A DNA stretch of 64,000 nucleotides from Roseiarcus sp963742305 (GCA_963742305.1 CAVULN010000032.1:56433-120432); one strand, 5' to 3'; numbered from the stretch's first letter, positions 36,700 to 47,697 are shown. Notes: generated from the sequence alone by a model not told the origin. Program-made: numbers and translations.

Positions 36700-37773
36700 T
36701 TATTGCAGAACAGGAGGCTTCAGCACTTCCTGCAGGTCGAGCTTAGCCCAGGGCGGCGATAGCGGCAGCATGGTGCCGGGTTGGAGGTTCACTGCCGCCT
36801 CATCGAGCGTCATGACCGGCGCCGGGCCGTCGTAGATGCCCTTCATGTCGGTGTTGGTGATCCAGGGCGTCTCCATGAAGACCATGCCCGGCTTATTCTC
36901 GCGCTTGCCGTCGAGGACGTCGACCGCAAGCATGAGAGCGGACGCCGAGACCCAGGCCGGGACTGACTTGAACAGGCAGGTCAGCTTCTCGGCGTGGCAC
37001 TTCAAAATGCCTTCGGCGAAGGAATAGCCGGTAATTGGCACCGGGGCGTGGCCCGCCGCTTTCAGGGCATCGAGGGCATATGCGGCCGCCTGCAGGGTCA
37101 GGATGCCGGTCACATCGGGGTGAGCCGGGAGGAGGCTTGCGACTTGCGCCTGCTCCTCGCCCGGCGTGAACTTCGAGTAGTAGGTCACGACCTTGATATC
37201 AGGATGTTGTCCGAAAACCTCGTTGGCGCCCCTCGCCGCGTCGATGGCGGGCGACGCTCCGGGGAGGCCGAGATCGAGGAACACCTTGCCCTTCCCGCCC
37301 ATCTGCTTCACCAGCCACTTCGCCTCCACTTGGCCGACCTCGTGGAAGTCGGGCGCCAGCTTCCAGGCGCATGGCGCCTCGGCGAGCTGATCGTAAGTGA
37401 CGACGACAATACCGGCGTCGCAGGCCTGCTGGATGACTTGATTGGAAGCGGTGGTCGAGGCCGCTTCAAGCAGCAGAATGTCCGGCTTGTCGAGAATGAT
37501 GTTGGAGATTACCGTGTTCTGCGCAGCTGCCGTATTGTCTGTATTGATAATGCGCAGGTCCTTGATCCGTCCCTTCAGCGGGGGCTGAGTTATGAGCAGT
37601 TGGGCCGAGCGCTCCATGAGGGCGCGCCAGGAATTGCCCATGAAATTGTTCACGAGCACCGCGGTGTAGGCTTTCTGTTCATCGGCCTGCGCGGGAGCGC
37701 CGCCGCTGACCGCCAAGAATGTCGCTGTAGCTAAGCCGACAAGCGCGCTGGCGACCCATCTTCTCGTCTGCAA
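36700..37773 (-). CDS. Ribose-type ABC transporter substrate-binding protein (system 1)
   Basis: A 357-residue periplasmic binding protein with signal peptide ALVGLATATFLAVSGGAPAQA. The type I fold is seen in YTAVLVNNFMGNSWRALMER, IINTDNTAAAQNTVISNIIL, PDILLLEAASTTASNQVI and VFLDLGLPGASPAID. It belongs to the same branch as the binding protein at 62.2-63.3 kb (both have a V-N-x-x-x-G-N-x-W-R start). The sugar cannot be predicted. It is the first gene of the system 1 operon. Confidence 0.9.
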   Translation of the reverse strand: MQTRRWVASALVGLATATFLAVSGGAPAQADEQKAYTAVLVNNFMGNSWRALMERSAQLLITQPPLKGRIKDLRIINTDNTAAAQNTVISNIILDKPDILLLEAASTTASNQVIQQACDAGIVVVTYDQLAEAPCAWKLAPDFHEVGQVEAKWLVKQMGGKGKVFLDLGLPGASPAIDAARGANEVFGQHPDIKVVTYYSKFTPGEEQAQVASLLPAHPDVTGILTLQAAAYALDALKAAGHAPVPITGYSFAEGILKCHAEKLTCLFKSVPAWVSASALMLAVDVLDGKRENKPGMVFMETPWITNTDMKGIYDGPAPVMTLDEAAVNLQPGTMLPLSPPWAKLDLQEVLKPPVLQ

Positions 37774-37995
37774 CGCACCCTCCCGGCTTGTTTACCCGCT
37801 TTCGAATGGCCCATCTTCGTCGATCGTCCACCGATCGTCAAGCCAAATGGTATCACAGGCTACCTAGCAGAACGATCATAAGATATTGGCCGGCTGCCGG
37901 TTCCCTTTCAATCCCGAGAACGCGGGCCGCCGCGCCGCAAGACCGCACGTCGTCCGTGACCAACCGGTCAGGGATGACGTATATTTCTTCAGGAG

Positions 37996-38241
37996 CTTGC
38001 GCATCAATTCATCGCTGCCTGACTGTTTCTCTTGGACTGGTCGCTGCGTTCGAAGCCGCCCATGCCGAGCGCGGTGAAGGGCGCGTCGACATAGAAGGCG
38101 ATGAGCTGCGGATAAGCGCGCACGCAATCGGTCGCGGCGATTGGTCGGCGCGTGGCGGGGAAGGCTGCGCCCGACATTGCTCGTCTCGGGCATGATGAAA
38201 TCGACCCCGCATTGGAGGCGGGTGAAGAATTCTGCCGTCAT
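37996..38241 (-). pseudogene. Fragment resembling the C-terminus of pyruvate dehydrogenase E1 (AceE type)
   Basis: On the minus strand, after an unassigned start MTAEFFTRLQCGVDFIMPET and a frame change near 38168, the sequence reads PIAATDCVRAYPQLIAFYVD and APFTALGMGGFERSD, then stops. This matches the C-terminal domain of homodimeric pyruvate dehydrogenase E1 (pattern V-A-A-T-D-Y-x-R-A, I-A-P-Y-V, F-T-x-L-G-T-D-G-F-G-R-S-D). Only about 50 residues remain out of nearly 900, with key substitutions. It is a small displaced remnant between the transporter and the malate/lactate dehydrogenase gene. The remaining sequence from 37774 to 37995 holds nothing recognisable. Confidence 0.5.
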
Positions 38242-38303
38242 GACGCCCTATACCCGTGCGTCCGTTCTTGAGCTTTTGGCGAACGCTGTCGCGGGGCATG
38301 AAG

Positions 38304-39357
38304 TCAGTCCAAGGGCGTCGGCACGCCGAGCGAGGCGGCGGTCATGGAGAGGGCGCGCCAGGTGGCCTCGTCGATCGGCAAGCCTCTATCGATTCGTTCG
38401 CGACGGAACTCTTTCCTCCACTTCCCCCGGGAGCATGACCTCGCTGCTGGGAGTTGAGGGCGGCGCCGCCTTGACCCACTCGACAAGCTGGGTCAGGTCG
38501 TCGGCGAAGGCGTCGGAATCGCCGAACGCCGCCGGATCGAAGGCAAGCGACAGCATGTTGTTGACCAGGCGATCGGCGGTCGACGCCCTGGGGTTGCTCG
38601 CGTGCCCGCCGGTGAGCGAGCCCGCCAGGATCTCGCAGAAGAAGGAGAGGCCCGAACCTTTGTGGCCGCCAAAAGGGAGGATGGCGCCGGGCGGCTCGGC
38701 GTAGAACACGTTGGGGTCGGTCGTAGGCCGACCGTGTCCGTCGAGCACGAGGCCCGGCGGCAATTGTTCGCCTCTGTTGCGCGCCACCTGGATCTTGCCT
38801 TCCGCGATCGCCGATGTCGCGATGTCGAGGATGATGGGTCGCCCGCCTTTCCGCGGCGCGCCCGCTGCGATTGGATTTGCCGAGAGACGCCGGTCGGCGC
38901 CGCCGAACGGCGCGACAAGGATGCCGAAGCCGGACGTGTTGACGAAGTGAATGGAAGCCAGTCCGCGCTCGGCGAGCATTTCAGGCCATGCGCCGATTCG
39001 GCCGAGATGTCCGGAGTTGCGGAGAGCCACGGTCGCGAACCCATGCGATCGCGCGCGCTCGGCGGCGATTTCCATCGCCTCCTTGCCGATGACCTGCCCG
39101 AATCCGAATTCACCATCGACGACGACCAGCGCGCCGCGATCGCTGACGATGCGCCCGCGTCGGTTCGGGCGAACCTGGCCTGCCCGCAGCCAATCGATGT
39201 ACTTCGAAACGCGGATGATCCCGTGCGAGTCGTGGCCCATGAGGCTCGCATCGACGAGATGCGCGGCAACGATGTCAGCCTCTCTCGGCTCCGAGCCGGC
39301 GGCGACGAAGATGGCTTGTACGAAGGTCAGTACGGTTGAGGATGAAACCCTGCGCAT
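38304..39357 (-). pseudogene. Malate/L-lactate dehydrogenase (Ldh2) family oxidoreductase, C-terminal frameshift
   Basis: The first frame from ATG 39357 gives almost the whole protein: LMGHDSHGIIRVSKYIDWLR with the catalytic His, NSGHLGRIGAWPE, VNTSGFGILVAPFGG, LDIATSAIAEGKIQVA and FGGHKGSGLSFFCEILAG. After GEVEE a single extra base at the TTT run 38412-38414 shifts the frame. The tail RRERIDRGLPIDEATWRAL, which completes the family C-terminus, lies in the other frame and ends at 38304. Members oxidise 2-hydroxy acids, ureidoglycolate or sugar acids with NAD(P). Confidence 0.85.
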
Positions 39358-39403
39358 CGATCTTAAGCGGCTAGAATTGGAACACGTCAGGCGAGGTTAG
39401 CCT

Positions 39404-40306
39404 TCAGGGACGCTCGCCGGTGGCGGCCTCGACCGCCGTCCAGACGCGGGCGGAGTCCGGCAGCGGAGGATAGCCGATCACCTTGGGCGTCGCGCCGTCA
39501 ATATCGAGCAGGAACTTTTGGGCGGGGCCCGTGCGCGCGTAGAGTTCGGGGGTGAGATGCTCGCGCTCGTTCAGTTGCTGCGGCAGATCGCGCCTGCCGA
39601 TCGCGAGATGAAGAACCCGCCGCGGGGCGCCGCTCTCGTTGCGGGTGCCGCCATGCCAGATGTGACCGTTGATGACCGCGACCGAGCCGGCCTTGCCGGT
39701 CAGCTTGATTTCCTCGGGATGCGCAGCATAGGGATCCTTCGGAATGATCGCCTCCTCCTCGGGGCGCACCTCGACCTGCTTGACCTCCGCCATATTGACG
39801 TCGGGGACGTTGATCGGGACCCACTTGTGCGAGCCGGGCACGACCCGGGTCGGTCCGTTATCCGCCGTCATGTCGTCGAGCATGACCATCGAGTTGACGA
39901 CCCGCCAGTCCCTCGGCGTAACGCGGGGAACGTCGCTGTGCAGTGGCTGCTGGCCCTCTCCCTTGAGAGGGTTGCGAGCGTTGAGCGAATAAACCCGGAT
40001 CTCGCCGAGAAGATAGGCGGCGGCGGCGAGCGTCGGCTTGCAGGAAAGGCATCTGTCGAAGGCCGGAGACTTGTTGAACAGGTTGGAGAGTCGAGGCGCG
40101 CCGCGCTCGATATGCACTTCGTGTCCACCGAGGTCGCCTTCAATGGCGCGCAGCCGGTCGAATTCGGAGCGCATTTCCGCGACCTCCGCCGGGGTGAAGA
40201 CAGCCTCGGCGATGAAATATCCGTCCTCGTCGAATTTGCGCCGCTGATCCCGGGTGAGGTCGGAGACCGAAATCCCAAGCTCTGCAAGCGCCGTTTCGGT
40301 GTTCAT
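39404..40306 (-). CDS. Phytanoyl-CoA dioxygenase (PhyH) family protein
   Basis: A 300-residue Fe(II)/2-oxoglutarate-dependent oxygenase. The iron triad is visible as PLHSDVPR (His and Asp) and NGHIWHGGTRN (distal His), followed by RRVLHLAIGRRD with the 2-oxoglutarate-binding Arg region. The N-terminal LTRDQRRKFDEDGYFIAEAV is typical. The start at 40306 is chosen because MNTETALAEL begins the conserved part. It is divergent from the XylF-type operon across 257 bp. The substrate is unknown; bacterial members hydroxylate small molecules, including non-lipids. Confidence 0.88.
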   Translation of the reverse strand: MNTETALAELGISVSDLTRDQRRKFDEDGYFIAEAVFTPAEVAEMRSEFDRLRAIEGDLGGHEVHIERGAPRLSNLFNKSPAFDRCLSCKPTLAAAAYLLGEIRVYSLNARNPLKGEGQQPLHSDVPRVTPRDWRVVNSMVMLDDMTADNGPTRVVPGSHKWVPINVPDVNMAEVKQVEVRPEEEAIIPKDPYAAHPEEIKLTGKAGSVAVINGHIWHGGTRNESGAPRRVLHLAIGRRDLPQQLNEREHLTPELYARTGPAQKFLLDIDGATPKVIGYPPLPDSARVWTAVEAATGERP

Positions 40307-40563
40307 CAGGCGGACCCTCCCACATGAACCAACACGGACCCGCTCAGAAAGCGCGCCGAACGGCCGCATCTTTGCGCAATTCTATTCGCCATCATGTCAA
40401 CACCACCGGCCACGGTCAATTCTCAGTGAGAGAGAGCAAACGCCGGCGCTGCGCTCTCGACAAAGACGCTTGGCGCGCGAGGCGCCCCTTCCATCGCTGG
40501 TTGCGATGTGCAAAGCTTGCGTTGAGTTGGCGCCAAAGCCAGCGAAATGGGAGGAGGTGAAGG
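40307..40563. promoter_or_regulatory. Divergent intergenic region between PhyH gene and ABC system 2
   Basis: A 257-bp gap that must hold promoters for both directions. A strong GGGAGGAGGTGA ribosome binding site precedes the binding-protein start at 40564. No clear operator palindrome was recognised. Confidence 0.4.
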
Positions 40564-41622
40564 ATGCCGGCTTTCAGCGCAATTTCGCGGCAGGCGATGC
40601 TTGGCGGCGCCGCGGCTCTGGCTCTCGGGTTGGGACTGGTCTCGCCGTCCGCTTCCATGGCGGCGAATGGCAAGCGCATCTGCGTCAGCTGGCGCCATTT
40701 CCAGGAAGAGCGGTGGCGGGTTGACGAAGCGGGGATGAAGTCCGTCCTGGACCCGGCCGGCTACACCTACGTGAGCGCCGACGCCCAGGGCGATCCGCAG
40801 AAGCAGATGACCGACGTCGACAGTCTGCTGGCCTCGAAATGCGACGCCCTGATCATCGTGGCCCAGGATTCGAAGGCGATCATGCCTGCGGTCGCCGAGG
40901 CGAAAGCGGCGAAGGTTCCCACCATCGCCTATGATCCGCCGATCGACTCCCCGGATGTGACCTTCATTTCCTTCGACAATATCGCGGTCGGCCGGGTGAT
41001 GGCGGAGGCGATGGTGAAGGCCAAGAACAGCGGCAATTGGGCGCTGATCGAGGGCGACGCCTCCATGCCGATCATCAATCTCTTCCGCGAAGGGCAGATG
41101 GATGTTCTGAAGCCCCTGATCGACAAGGGTCAGATCAAGGTGGTGGCCAAGCAGAACATCGAGAACTGGAAGCCGGACCTCGCGCAGGCGGCGATGGAGC
41201 AGATCCTGACCCAGACCAATAACAAGGTCGACGCGGTTCTGTCGATGAACGACGGAATGGCGACCGGCGTCGCGGCGGCTCTCGCCTCGCAGAAGATGCT
41301 CGGCATCCCGCTCTCCGGGCAGGATGGAGACAAGGTGGCGCTGAACCGAATCGCCAAGGGACAGCAGACAGTGACGTCCTGGAAGAACACCTACAGTCTG
41401 GGCCAGACCGCGGCGAAGGCCGCGATCGAGATGGCCGAAGGCAAACCCGTCACAGGGACGAAGCCGTACAAGACTCCAACCGGCCAGACGCAACCTTCGA
41501 TCCTGCTGACGCCGGTCGCGATCACAAGGGACAACCTCAACCTCGTCCTCGACGCCAAGTGGATCAGCAAGGCCGAGCTCTGCGACGGGGTCACCGAGAA
41601 TCCGCCGCCAGCCTGCAAGTGA
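40564..41622 (+). CDS. XylF-like sugar ABC transporter substrate-binding protein (system 2)
   Basis: A 352-residue periplasmic binding protein with signal peptide (LGGAAALALGLGLVSPSASMA). Conserved parts are KRICVSWRHFQEERWRVDE, DAQGDPQKQMTDVDSLLA, DALIIVAQDSKAIMPAV, SGQDGDKVALNRIAKGQQ and TVTSWKNTYSLGQTAA. The T-V-T-S/Y-K-N and Q-D-G/A-D patterns resemble D-xylose-binding proteins, but the ligand is not proven. It heads a plus-strand operon of binding protein, permease, ATPase and a lactonase-like hydrolase. Confidence 0.9.
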   Translation: MPAFSAISRQAMLGGAAALALGLGLVSPSASMAANGKRICVSWRHFQEERWRVDEAGMKSVLDPAGYTYVSADAQGDPQKQMTDVDSLLASKCDALIIVAQDSKAIMPAVAEAKAAKVPTIAYDPPIDSPDVTFISFDNIAVGRVMAEAMVKAKNSGNWALIEGDASMPIINLFREGQMDVLKPLIDKGQIKVVAKQNIENWKPDLAQAAMEQILTQTNNKVDAVLSMNDGMATGVAAALASQKMLGIPLSGQDGDKVALNRIAKGQQTVTSWKNTYSLGQTAAKAAIEMAEGKPVTGTKPYKTPTGQTQPSILLTPVAITRDNLNLVLDAKWISKAELCDGVTENPPPACK

Positions 41623-41636
41623 TCGGCTGGCGCTGA

Positions 41637-42856
41637 ATGCAAGCGCTGACGCTACGCGCGCGGGTCGTTTCCGACAAAGTGGCGCTGGCGGCCGGGCTCG
41701 ATGTCCGGCTGCTCGCCATGCTGATGATCATGGGGGCGGTCTGGCTCGGCCTTGACGCGCTGACTGGGGGAACGTTCCTCACCCCGCGCAATCTCTTCAA
41801 CCTGTCGCTGCAGGTCGCCGTCGTCGGGATCATGTCATGCGGCATGGTCCTCGTAATCGTATCGCGCCACATCGACCTTTCGGTTGGCTCGCAGCTCGGA
41901 TTCATCGGGGTGTTTGGCGCGCTCCTGCAGCACTCGATCTTGCCGATCGACGGTTCGTCGACCTGGTGGATCGCCGTTCTCGCGATGCTGGCCGCCGGGT
42001 CGCTTATCGGCCTTGTCCAGGGTCTACTCATTGCCTATGGCGGCGTTCCCTCCTTCGTCATCACGCTTGGCGGCCTGCTCTTCTTTCGCAACGCCGCCTT
42101 TTACATCAACAGCGGGGTCACCATTGCTCCGCTCAACAAGACGTTTCAACTCCTTGGCGGAGGCCTGGACGGGACGATCGGCGCGTTCTGGAGCTGGGTC
42201 GTTTGCGCGGCTGCGATCGTCGCCATCGTCGTGTGGGTCTGGCGCGGCGCGCGGCGCCGGGCGGCGCACGGAATGGCGACCCGTTCGCCCGCGATGCAGA
42301 GCGTGCTGGTCGCAATCTGGGCCCTTTGCATTATCGGATTCACCGCCGTCATGAACGCCTATACGCAGCCGGGATCCAATGTCCCGATGGGCATTGCGAT
42401 CCCCGTCCTGATCCTGATCGGCGTGACAGTCGTGATGTCGGCGATCGCCAGCAAGCATCGGTTTGGCCGGCACGTTTTCGCGATGGGCGGAAGCCCCGAG
42501 AGCGCGGAGCTCGCCGGCATCGACACCCGTCGGCTGACCGTCGCCGTCTTCGTGCTGATGGGACTGTTGTGCGGCCTCGCCTCGATCGTCATCACCGCCC
42601 GCCTGAACGCGGGCGCGAGCGTGACCGGCACGATGACCGAGCTCAACGTCATCGCGGCGACGGTCATCGGCGGGACCTCGCTGGCTGGCGGCGTCGGAAC
42701 CGTATATGGCGCGATCCTGGGCGCGCTGATTATGCAGAGTCTCGAGAGCGGCATGATCCTGATGGGCGTCGCGACGCCCTTGCAGAAGATGGTGCTCGCG
42801 CTGGTCCTGATCGCCGCGGTATGGATCGACATGGCGTATCGCAGGGTTCGGCTCAC

Positions 42857-42860
<4 letters not shown>
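41637..42860 (+). CDS. XylH-like sugar ABC transporter permease (system 2)
   Basis: A 407-residue permease, longer than RbsC and close to XylH length. It has a large loop around residues 200-220 (WRGARRRAAHGMATRSP) between membrane segments. Conserved parts are GIMSCGMVLVIVSRHIDLS, GLLIAYGGVPSFVITLGG, FAMGGSPESAELAGIDTR and GGTSLAGGVGTVYGAILG. Its stop overlaps the GTG start of the ATPase gene by 4 bp. Confidence 0.92.
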
Positions 42861-43602
<742 letters not shown>

Positions 43603-43606
<4 letters not shown>

Positions 43607-44436
43607 CCGTCGACGCGCATGTCCATCTTTGGCGGCTAAGCCGGGGCGACAATGTCGCTCTCAGTCCGGCGATGACGGCCATTTACAAAGATCGCGAGCC
43701 TGCTGACCTGAAGCCGCTCATCGACGCCGCTGATGTGGGGCGCGTTGTCGTCGTGCAGGCCGCGGAGACATATGCGGAAACTCTTTTCACGATCGGTCTC
43801 GGGGCGAAAGCGCGCTGGATTGCCGGCATTGTGGCGTGGGCCGAGCTGGCTTCGCCATCGATCGGAGAGGAGATCGCCGCGCTCGCCTGGAACCCAATGG
43901 TCAAAGGCGTGCGCCCCGTTCGAGACGACAACAAAAGCATCGCCTGGATGCTCGACAGCCGGCTGGAACGGGGCTTTCAAGCGCTCCAGGACAACGGTCT
44001 CTCGCTTGATGTTCTGGTGCAAAACTGGAGGGAAATTCCGCTCGCGACTGTCCTCGCCAAACGCTGGCCGGCGCTCTCGATCGTGCTCGATCACTGCGGC
44101 AAGCCCGACATCGCGAACCGCGTGTTCGATGGTTGGGCGCGTCATGTGGACGAACTGGCCTCGCAGCCGAACTCCGTCTGCAAGCTGTCTGGATTGCTGA
44201 ACTGCGCCGGTCCCGGAGCGGGCGCAGCGGATCTGGAAGCTTACGTCAGGCAAGTTCTGGACACGTTCGGTCCCGGCCGCGTGATGTGGGCGAGCGATTG
44301 GCCTCCTCTCGACCTCGCGTCCGACTATGCTACGTGGAAGCGCATCTCGGACGTTGTCTTGCAAGCGTTACCGGACTCTCAGCGCCGTCAGGTCATGGAA
44401 GGAACCGCTGTCCGCGTTTATCGATTGGCTTCGTAA
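43603..44436 (+). CDS. Amidohydrolase-2 family hydrolase (sugar-lactonase-like)
   Basis: A 277-residue TIM-barrel hydrolase starting at TTG 43603, in the 4-bp overlap with the ATPase gene. Metal and active-site motifs are VDAHVHLW, LDHCGKPD, CKLSGLLN and MWASDWPPLDL. The branch includes L-fuconolactonase, L-rhamnono-lactonase and 2-pyrone-4,6-dicarboxylate hydrolase. Because it is coupled to a sugar importer, hydrolysis of a sugar lactone is the simplest reading, but this remains inference. Confidence 0.88.
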
Positions 44437-44438
44437 GC

Positions 44439-44851
44439 TCACCCCGCTGCGCGTGCGGAGGCAGCGCTCCATAGCGCAGCGCCGATTGTCTGGTAGTCGA
44501 CCAAGTTCCTGAACGCCTCCCGGAAGTCGGTATCGCCGTCAAACGACATAACGTGAATGCCTGCCGCTTTCGTCTTCTTCAGGACTGGCACGACGGCGCC
44601 GGGATCGTTGGCGGCGACAGCGATCAGGTCAGGCTTGGTAGGATAATGCTGTCGATCATCTCGATCTGCTTATCGACGCTCGGCGTGATTGGGCCGATCC
44701 ACTCGACTTTGACCCCGGGCGCGCCGCCCCCGAGCATGATCACCATCCTGTAGGTGGTATCGGCGCCCCGGGAGGGTTGGGCGCCGCAGATTGCCGACAG
44801 CGCCATCGCCGCCAGACCGAGAAGCGTCCGTCTTGTAACTCGATTTGTCAT
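44439..44851 (-). pseudogene. Rhamnose/ribose-type ABC substrate-binding protein, truncated (system 3)
   Basis: From ATG 44851 there is a signal peptide (LLGLAAMALSAICGA) and TYRMVIMLGGG, after which about 25 residues typical of the family (the N-P-F-F helix) are missing before VKVEWIGPITPSVDKQIEM. The frame then changes near 44632 and continues KPDLIAVAANDPGAVVPVLK and GIHVMSFDGDTDFREAF, ending at 44439. The C-terminal half of the protein is absent. The pieces match RhaS-like binding proteins. With two deletions and a frameshift this is a clear pseudogene. Confidence 0.82.
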
Positions 44852-44995
44852 TTCGGAGTCCTCCTTTGTGATTGTTCATGGAATTTTGGACGCCAATTCC
44901 CGCTACAGGGGGGCATTTTTCCACGCCGGATCACATTCAGCGGGCCGCCGAAGACAGAGCGCTTGCGGGCGCCAGGGTCGCTTGATCGTCGAGAC

Positions 44996-45961
44996 CTATC
45001 TTCGGATCTTTGCTTGGAATAGGACCACTAAGAGAACGATCAAGCCGAGGACGCCCTGGTATATAGCTGGGGGGATTCCAGCGATGGTTAGCGCGCTTGT
45101 AATACCGGCGAGGCAGATCACCCCGACCAGCACGCCGGGAATGGTTCCCGCACCCCCGTACATATAGACGCCGCCGAGAATCGTCGCAGCGAAACTCAGG
45201 AGGAGATAGTCGGCGCCCTCTCCGGGCGTCGCGCTGATATTTTGGTAGAGATAGACGATCGCGCCGATCGCACATAAGAGGCCGGACAAGCCGTAGCAGA
45301 GCAGTTTCGTTCTCATCACCGGTACGCCGGCAATTCTCGCGGCCGCCTCGTTGTCGCCGACCGCGTAGATGTAGCGTCCCCATTTGCTCCGATGAAGCAG
45401 CAGGAACGTCGCGAAGAATCCGACAATCAAGACGATGATTGGAAACACGTTCTCGCCAAGCGGCAAGGAGTCGAACAGCGGCGAGATGGCGTCATTGTAC
45501 TCGGGTACCGTGATCGGCTGACCCGCTGCGAGGATCCACGACATCGAGTCGGCGACCGACAGCATGCCGAGCGTGACGATGAACGGAGGAATCTTCGTTC
45601 GGGATACAAAGAGGCCGCTGACGAGCCCGGCGACCGTCGCAGAGGCGAGAGCCCCAATCGTGCCGCCGACAATGCCGAAGTCAGAGCGAAAGAAGACGAT
45701 CGCCGAAATCGACATAGCTACGAGTGAACCGACCGCCAGGTCGAAGCCGCCGCCAATGACCACCAAGGCTTGGCCAAAGGATACAAGCCCAAACGCGGCG
45801 GCGCTGGCAGTAACAACCATCAGATTCGCCGGCCTCATAAACACGCCGTGCGAGATGACGGTCGCGATGACGAGGACTGCAGCCAAGAGGAAAAGCTGAT
45901 TGTAGCGCTGCAGGCTCGCTTTGGCCTTAGTCGTTGCGAGTTGCATAGTAGACAGCTCCAA
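44996..45961 (-). CDS. Ribose-type ABC transporter permease (system 3)
   Basis: A 321-residue RbsC-family permease that is still open. It contains LVSFGQALVVIGGGFDLAVG, VSGLFVSRTKIPPFIVTLG, YAVGDNEAAARIAGVPV and GGVYMYGGAGTIPGVLVG. It overlaps the neighbouring permease gene by 35 bp. Since its partners are broken, the protein is probably without function if the lesions are real. Confidence 0.88.
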   Translation of the reverse strand: MELSTMQLATTKAKASLQRYNQLFLLAAVLVIATVISHGVFMRPANLMVVTASAAAFGLVSFGQALVVIGGGFDLAVGSLVAMSISAIVFFRSDFGIVGGTIGALASATVAGLVSGLFVSRTKIPPFIVTLGMLSVADSMSWILAAGQPITVPEYNDAISPLFDSLPLGENVFPIIVLIVGFFATFLLLHRSKWGRYIYAVGDNEAAARIAGVPVMRTKLLCYGLSGLLCAIGAIVYLYQNISATPGEGADYLLLSFAATILGGVYMYGGAGTIPGVLVGVICLAGITSALTIAGIPPAIYQGVLGLIVLLVVLFQAKIRR

Positions 45962-46859
45962 CCAGAATGGCGCCTTGGATGATTCCCTGGATGTAAGGGG
46001 AGACGGCGAAGGCGGTGATCACGCCGTAGAGGACGATCAGGATCACCGCCCCGATGATGGCCTTGAAGATATTTCCCCGTCCGCCGGTGAGGGCGATGCC
46101 GCCGAGGACCGCGGCCGTGATCGCCTTGAACTCGTAGCCTTTCCCGACCGTCGGCATGCCTGAGCGGACATAAGAGGCCATCAGCAATCCGGCGACGCCA
46201 TAGAGAACGCCAGCGACCCCATAGACGCCGATCCGAATCTTGCCGACCGGAATCGCCGAATAATAAGCAGCGCCTTCGTCGCCTCCAATGGCGTAGAACT
46301 ATCGGCCGATCGCGAAGTTGGATCGAACGAAATAGGCGACCGCGCCGATAATGAGCAAGCCGACAAAGAAGAGCGGCACGATCTCGAACGCGCTTCCCAA
46401 GGCGATTTGCTGGAACGATTCATCGCGGATCGGAATGAGGCGCCCGTTGCTGATGCCTCCGGCCAAGCCGCTCACCACCCACATCATCCCGATGGTGGCG
46501 ACGATCGCCGGAACGCGGCCCTTTTCGACCAGCAAGCCATTCCCGAGGCCAATCAGACCGCACACGACAAGAGGAATGAGGATCGAGATGGTGAGCCCGA
46601 AATCCGGGATCAGGAATGCAGATAGAGTGCCCGCGAGGCCCATGACTGCGCCGACCGAGACGTCGACGCCGCGCACGATCAGGACCATCGCCTCGCCGAG
46701 CGTCGCTATCCCTAAGACCGCCGAAAGTTCGAGGATCGTGAAAAGGTTGGAGAGATTGTAGAACGTGCTCGCTTTGAAAATCGCGGCAACGAGCAGGAGC
46801 GCGCCGAGAATGACGAAGACGTCAAGCTCCTTGAGAAGCGATCTAAAGTTGTGGGGCAA
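45927..46859 (-). pseudogene. Ribose-type ABC transporter permease with in-frame amber stop (system 3)
   Basis: A 310-codon permease gene interrupted at codon 187 by TAG (46299-46301). The first part has GIATLGEAMVLIVRGVDVSV and GLLVEKGRVPAIVATIG; after the stop the same frame continues FYAIGGDEGAAYYSAIPVGK and GGIALTGGRGNIFKAIIG to 45927. The amber codon replaces the residue before F-Y-A-I-G-G, where relatives have an aromatic or His residue. No frame change is involved. Confidence 0.85.
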
Positions 46860-46897
46860 GCTTTTGTTTCCTTGACCGGTCCGATCGGCTGTCCGGC

Positions 46898-47615
46898 CTA
46901 GTTCATCTGAGCCGGCGGGCTCGTCCCTTCGAAGCTCGGACTCGGGGTTTCGACTTCGTATTGGTAGTAGCGAACGATCTCATGGGGCGTGATGGACGCT
47001 CCGGTCAGCGTGGTCACGATCTTGCGGTTGACGATCACCAGCAGCGTATTGACAACCCCGACGAGTTCGGCGAATTCGGTGCTGATGACGATGAAAAACT
47101 CGGCCGCGTCCTGCGTCCACGACAGGCCCTTGACGTCGAGCAGCATGCGTCGTTGTGTGAGATCGTTCGTGTCTTCCGCGCGCGACGGGCGGCGCATCTC
47201 GTGACCGACAACCGCAACAGCCAGGTCCTCGGCGGTCGTTGAACGGGCTTCGAGCGTTTCGACGAGCGCGCCGTTCCGCAAGACCGTGATTTGGTCGCTC
47301 AGCCTTACGACGTCGTCGAGAAGATGGGAAATGTAGATGATCGTAACGCCCTGGCCCCGCAACTGGCGCAAGACCGCATGCAGCAGCATGGTTTCTTTCT
47401 TGTCGAGCGAAACGCAGCCCTCATCGACAATCAGAAGATCGCATTGCCGCACGAGCGCTTTGGAGACTGCAACAATCTGCTTGTGAGCAGGAGTGAGCTC
47501 GCTCACGAGGATGTTGGGATATCGGCATCGACGCCAAGCTCGTTCAGAACCTCGCGAGCCCTGCGCCGCATCTCGCTCTTGTCCAGGGTACGAAGCGAGC
47601 CACGGATCTCGTTGC
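46898..47615 (-). pseudogene. Ribose-type ABC transporter ATPase remnant, cut by IS3 copy 2 (system 3)
   Basis: The N-terminal part including Walker A is missing because IS3 copy 2 ends at 47616. The remnant starts TLDKSEMRRRAREVLNELG, shifts frame near 47518, then reads ILVSELTPAHKQIVAVSKAL, LLIVDEGCVSLDK (Walker B with Gly-Cys changes) and YISHLLDDVVRLSD. The second ABC domain is almost entirely deleted: KGLSWTQ is followed directly by a C-terminal tail with NRKIVTTLTG. It shows IS truncation, frameshift and a large internal deletion. Confidence 0.82.
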
Positions 47616-47697
47616 TGTCCGCCGTCAGCGCCTATGAGACAGCGCACGGTTTCGCGTAGGGAGGATTTCTGGATCATCGTAGCCGCAAGGAGCGAAG

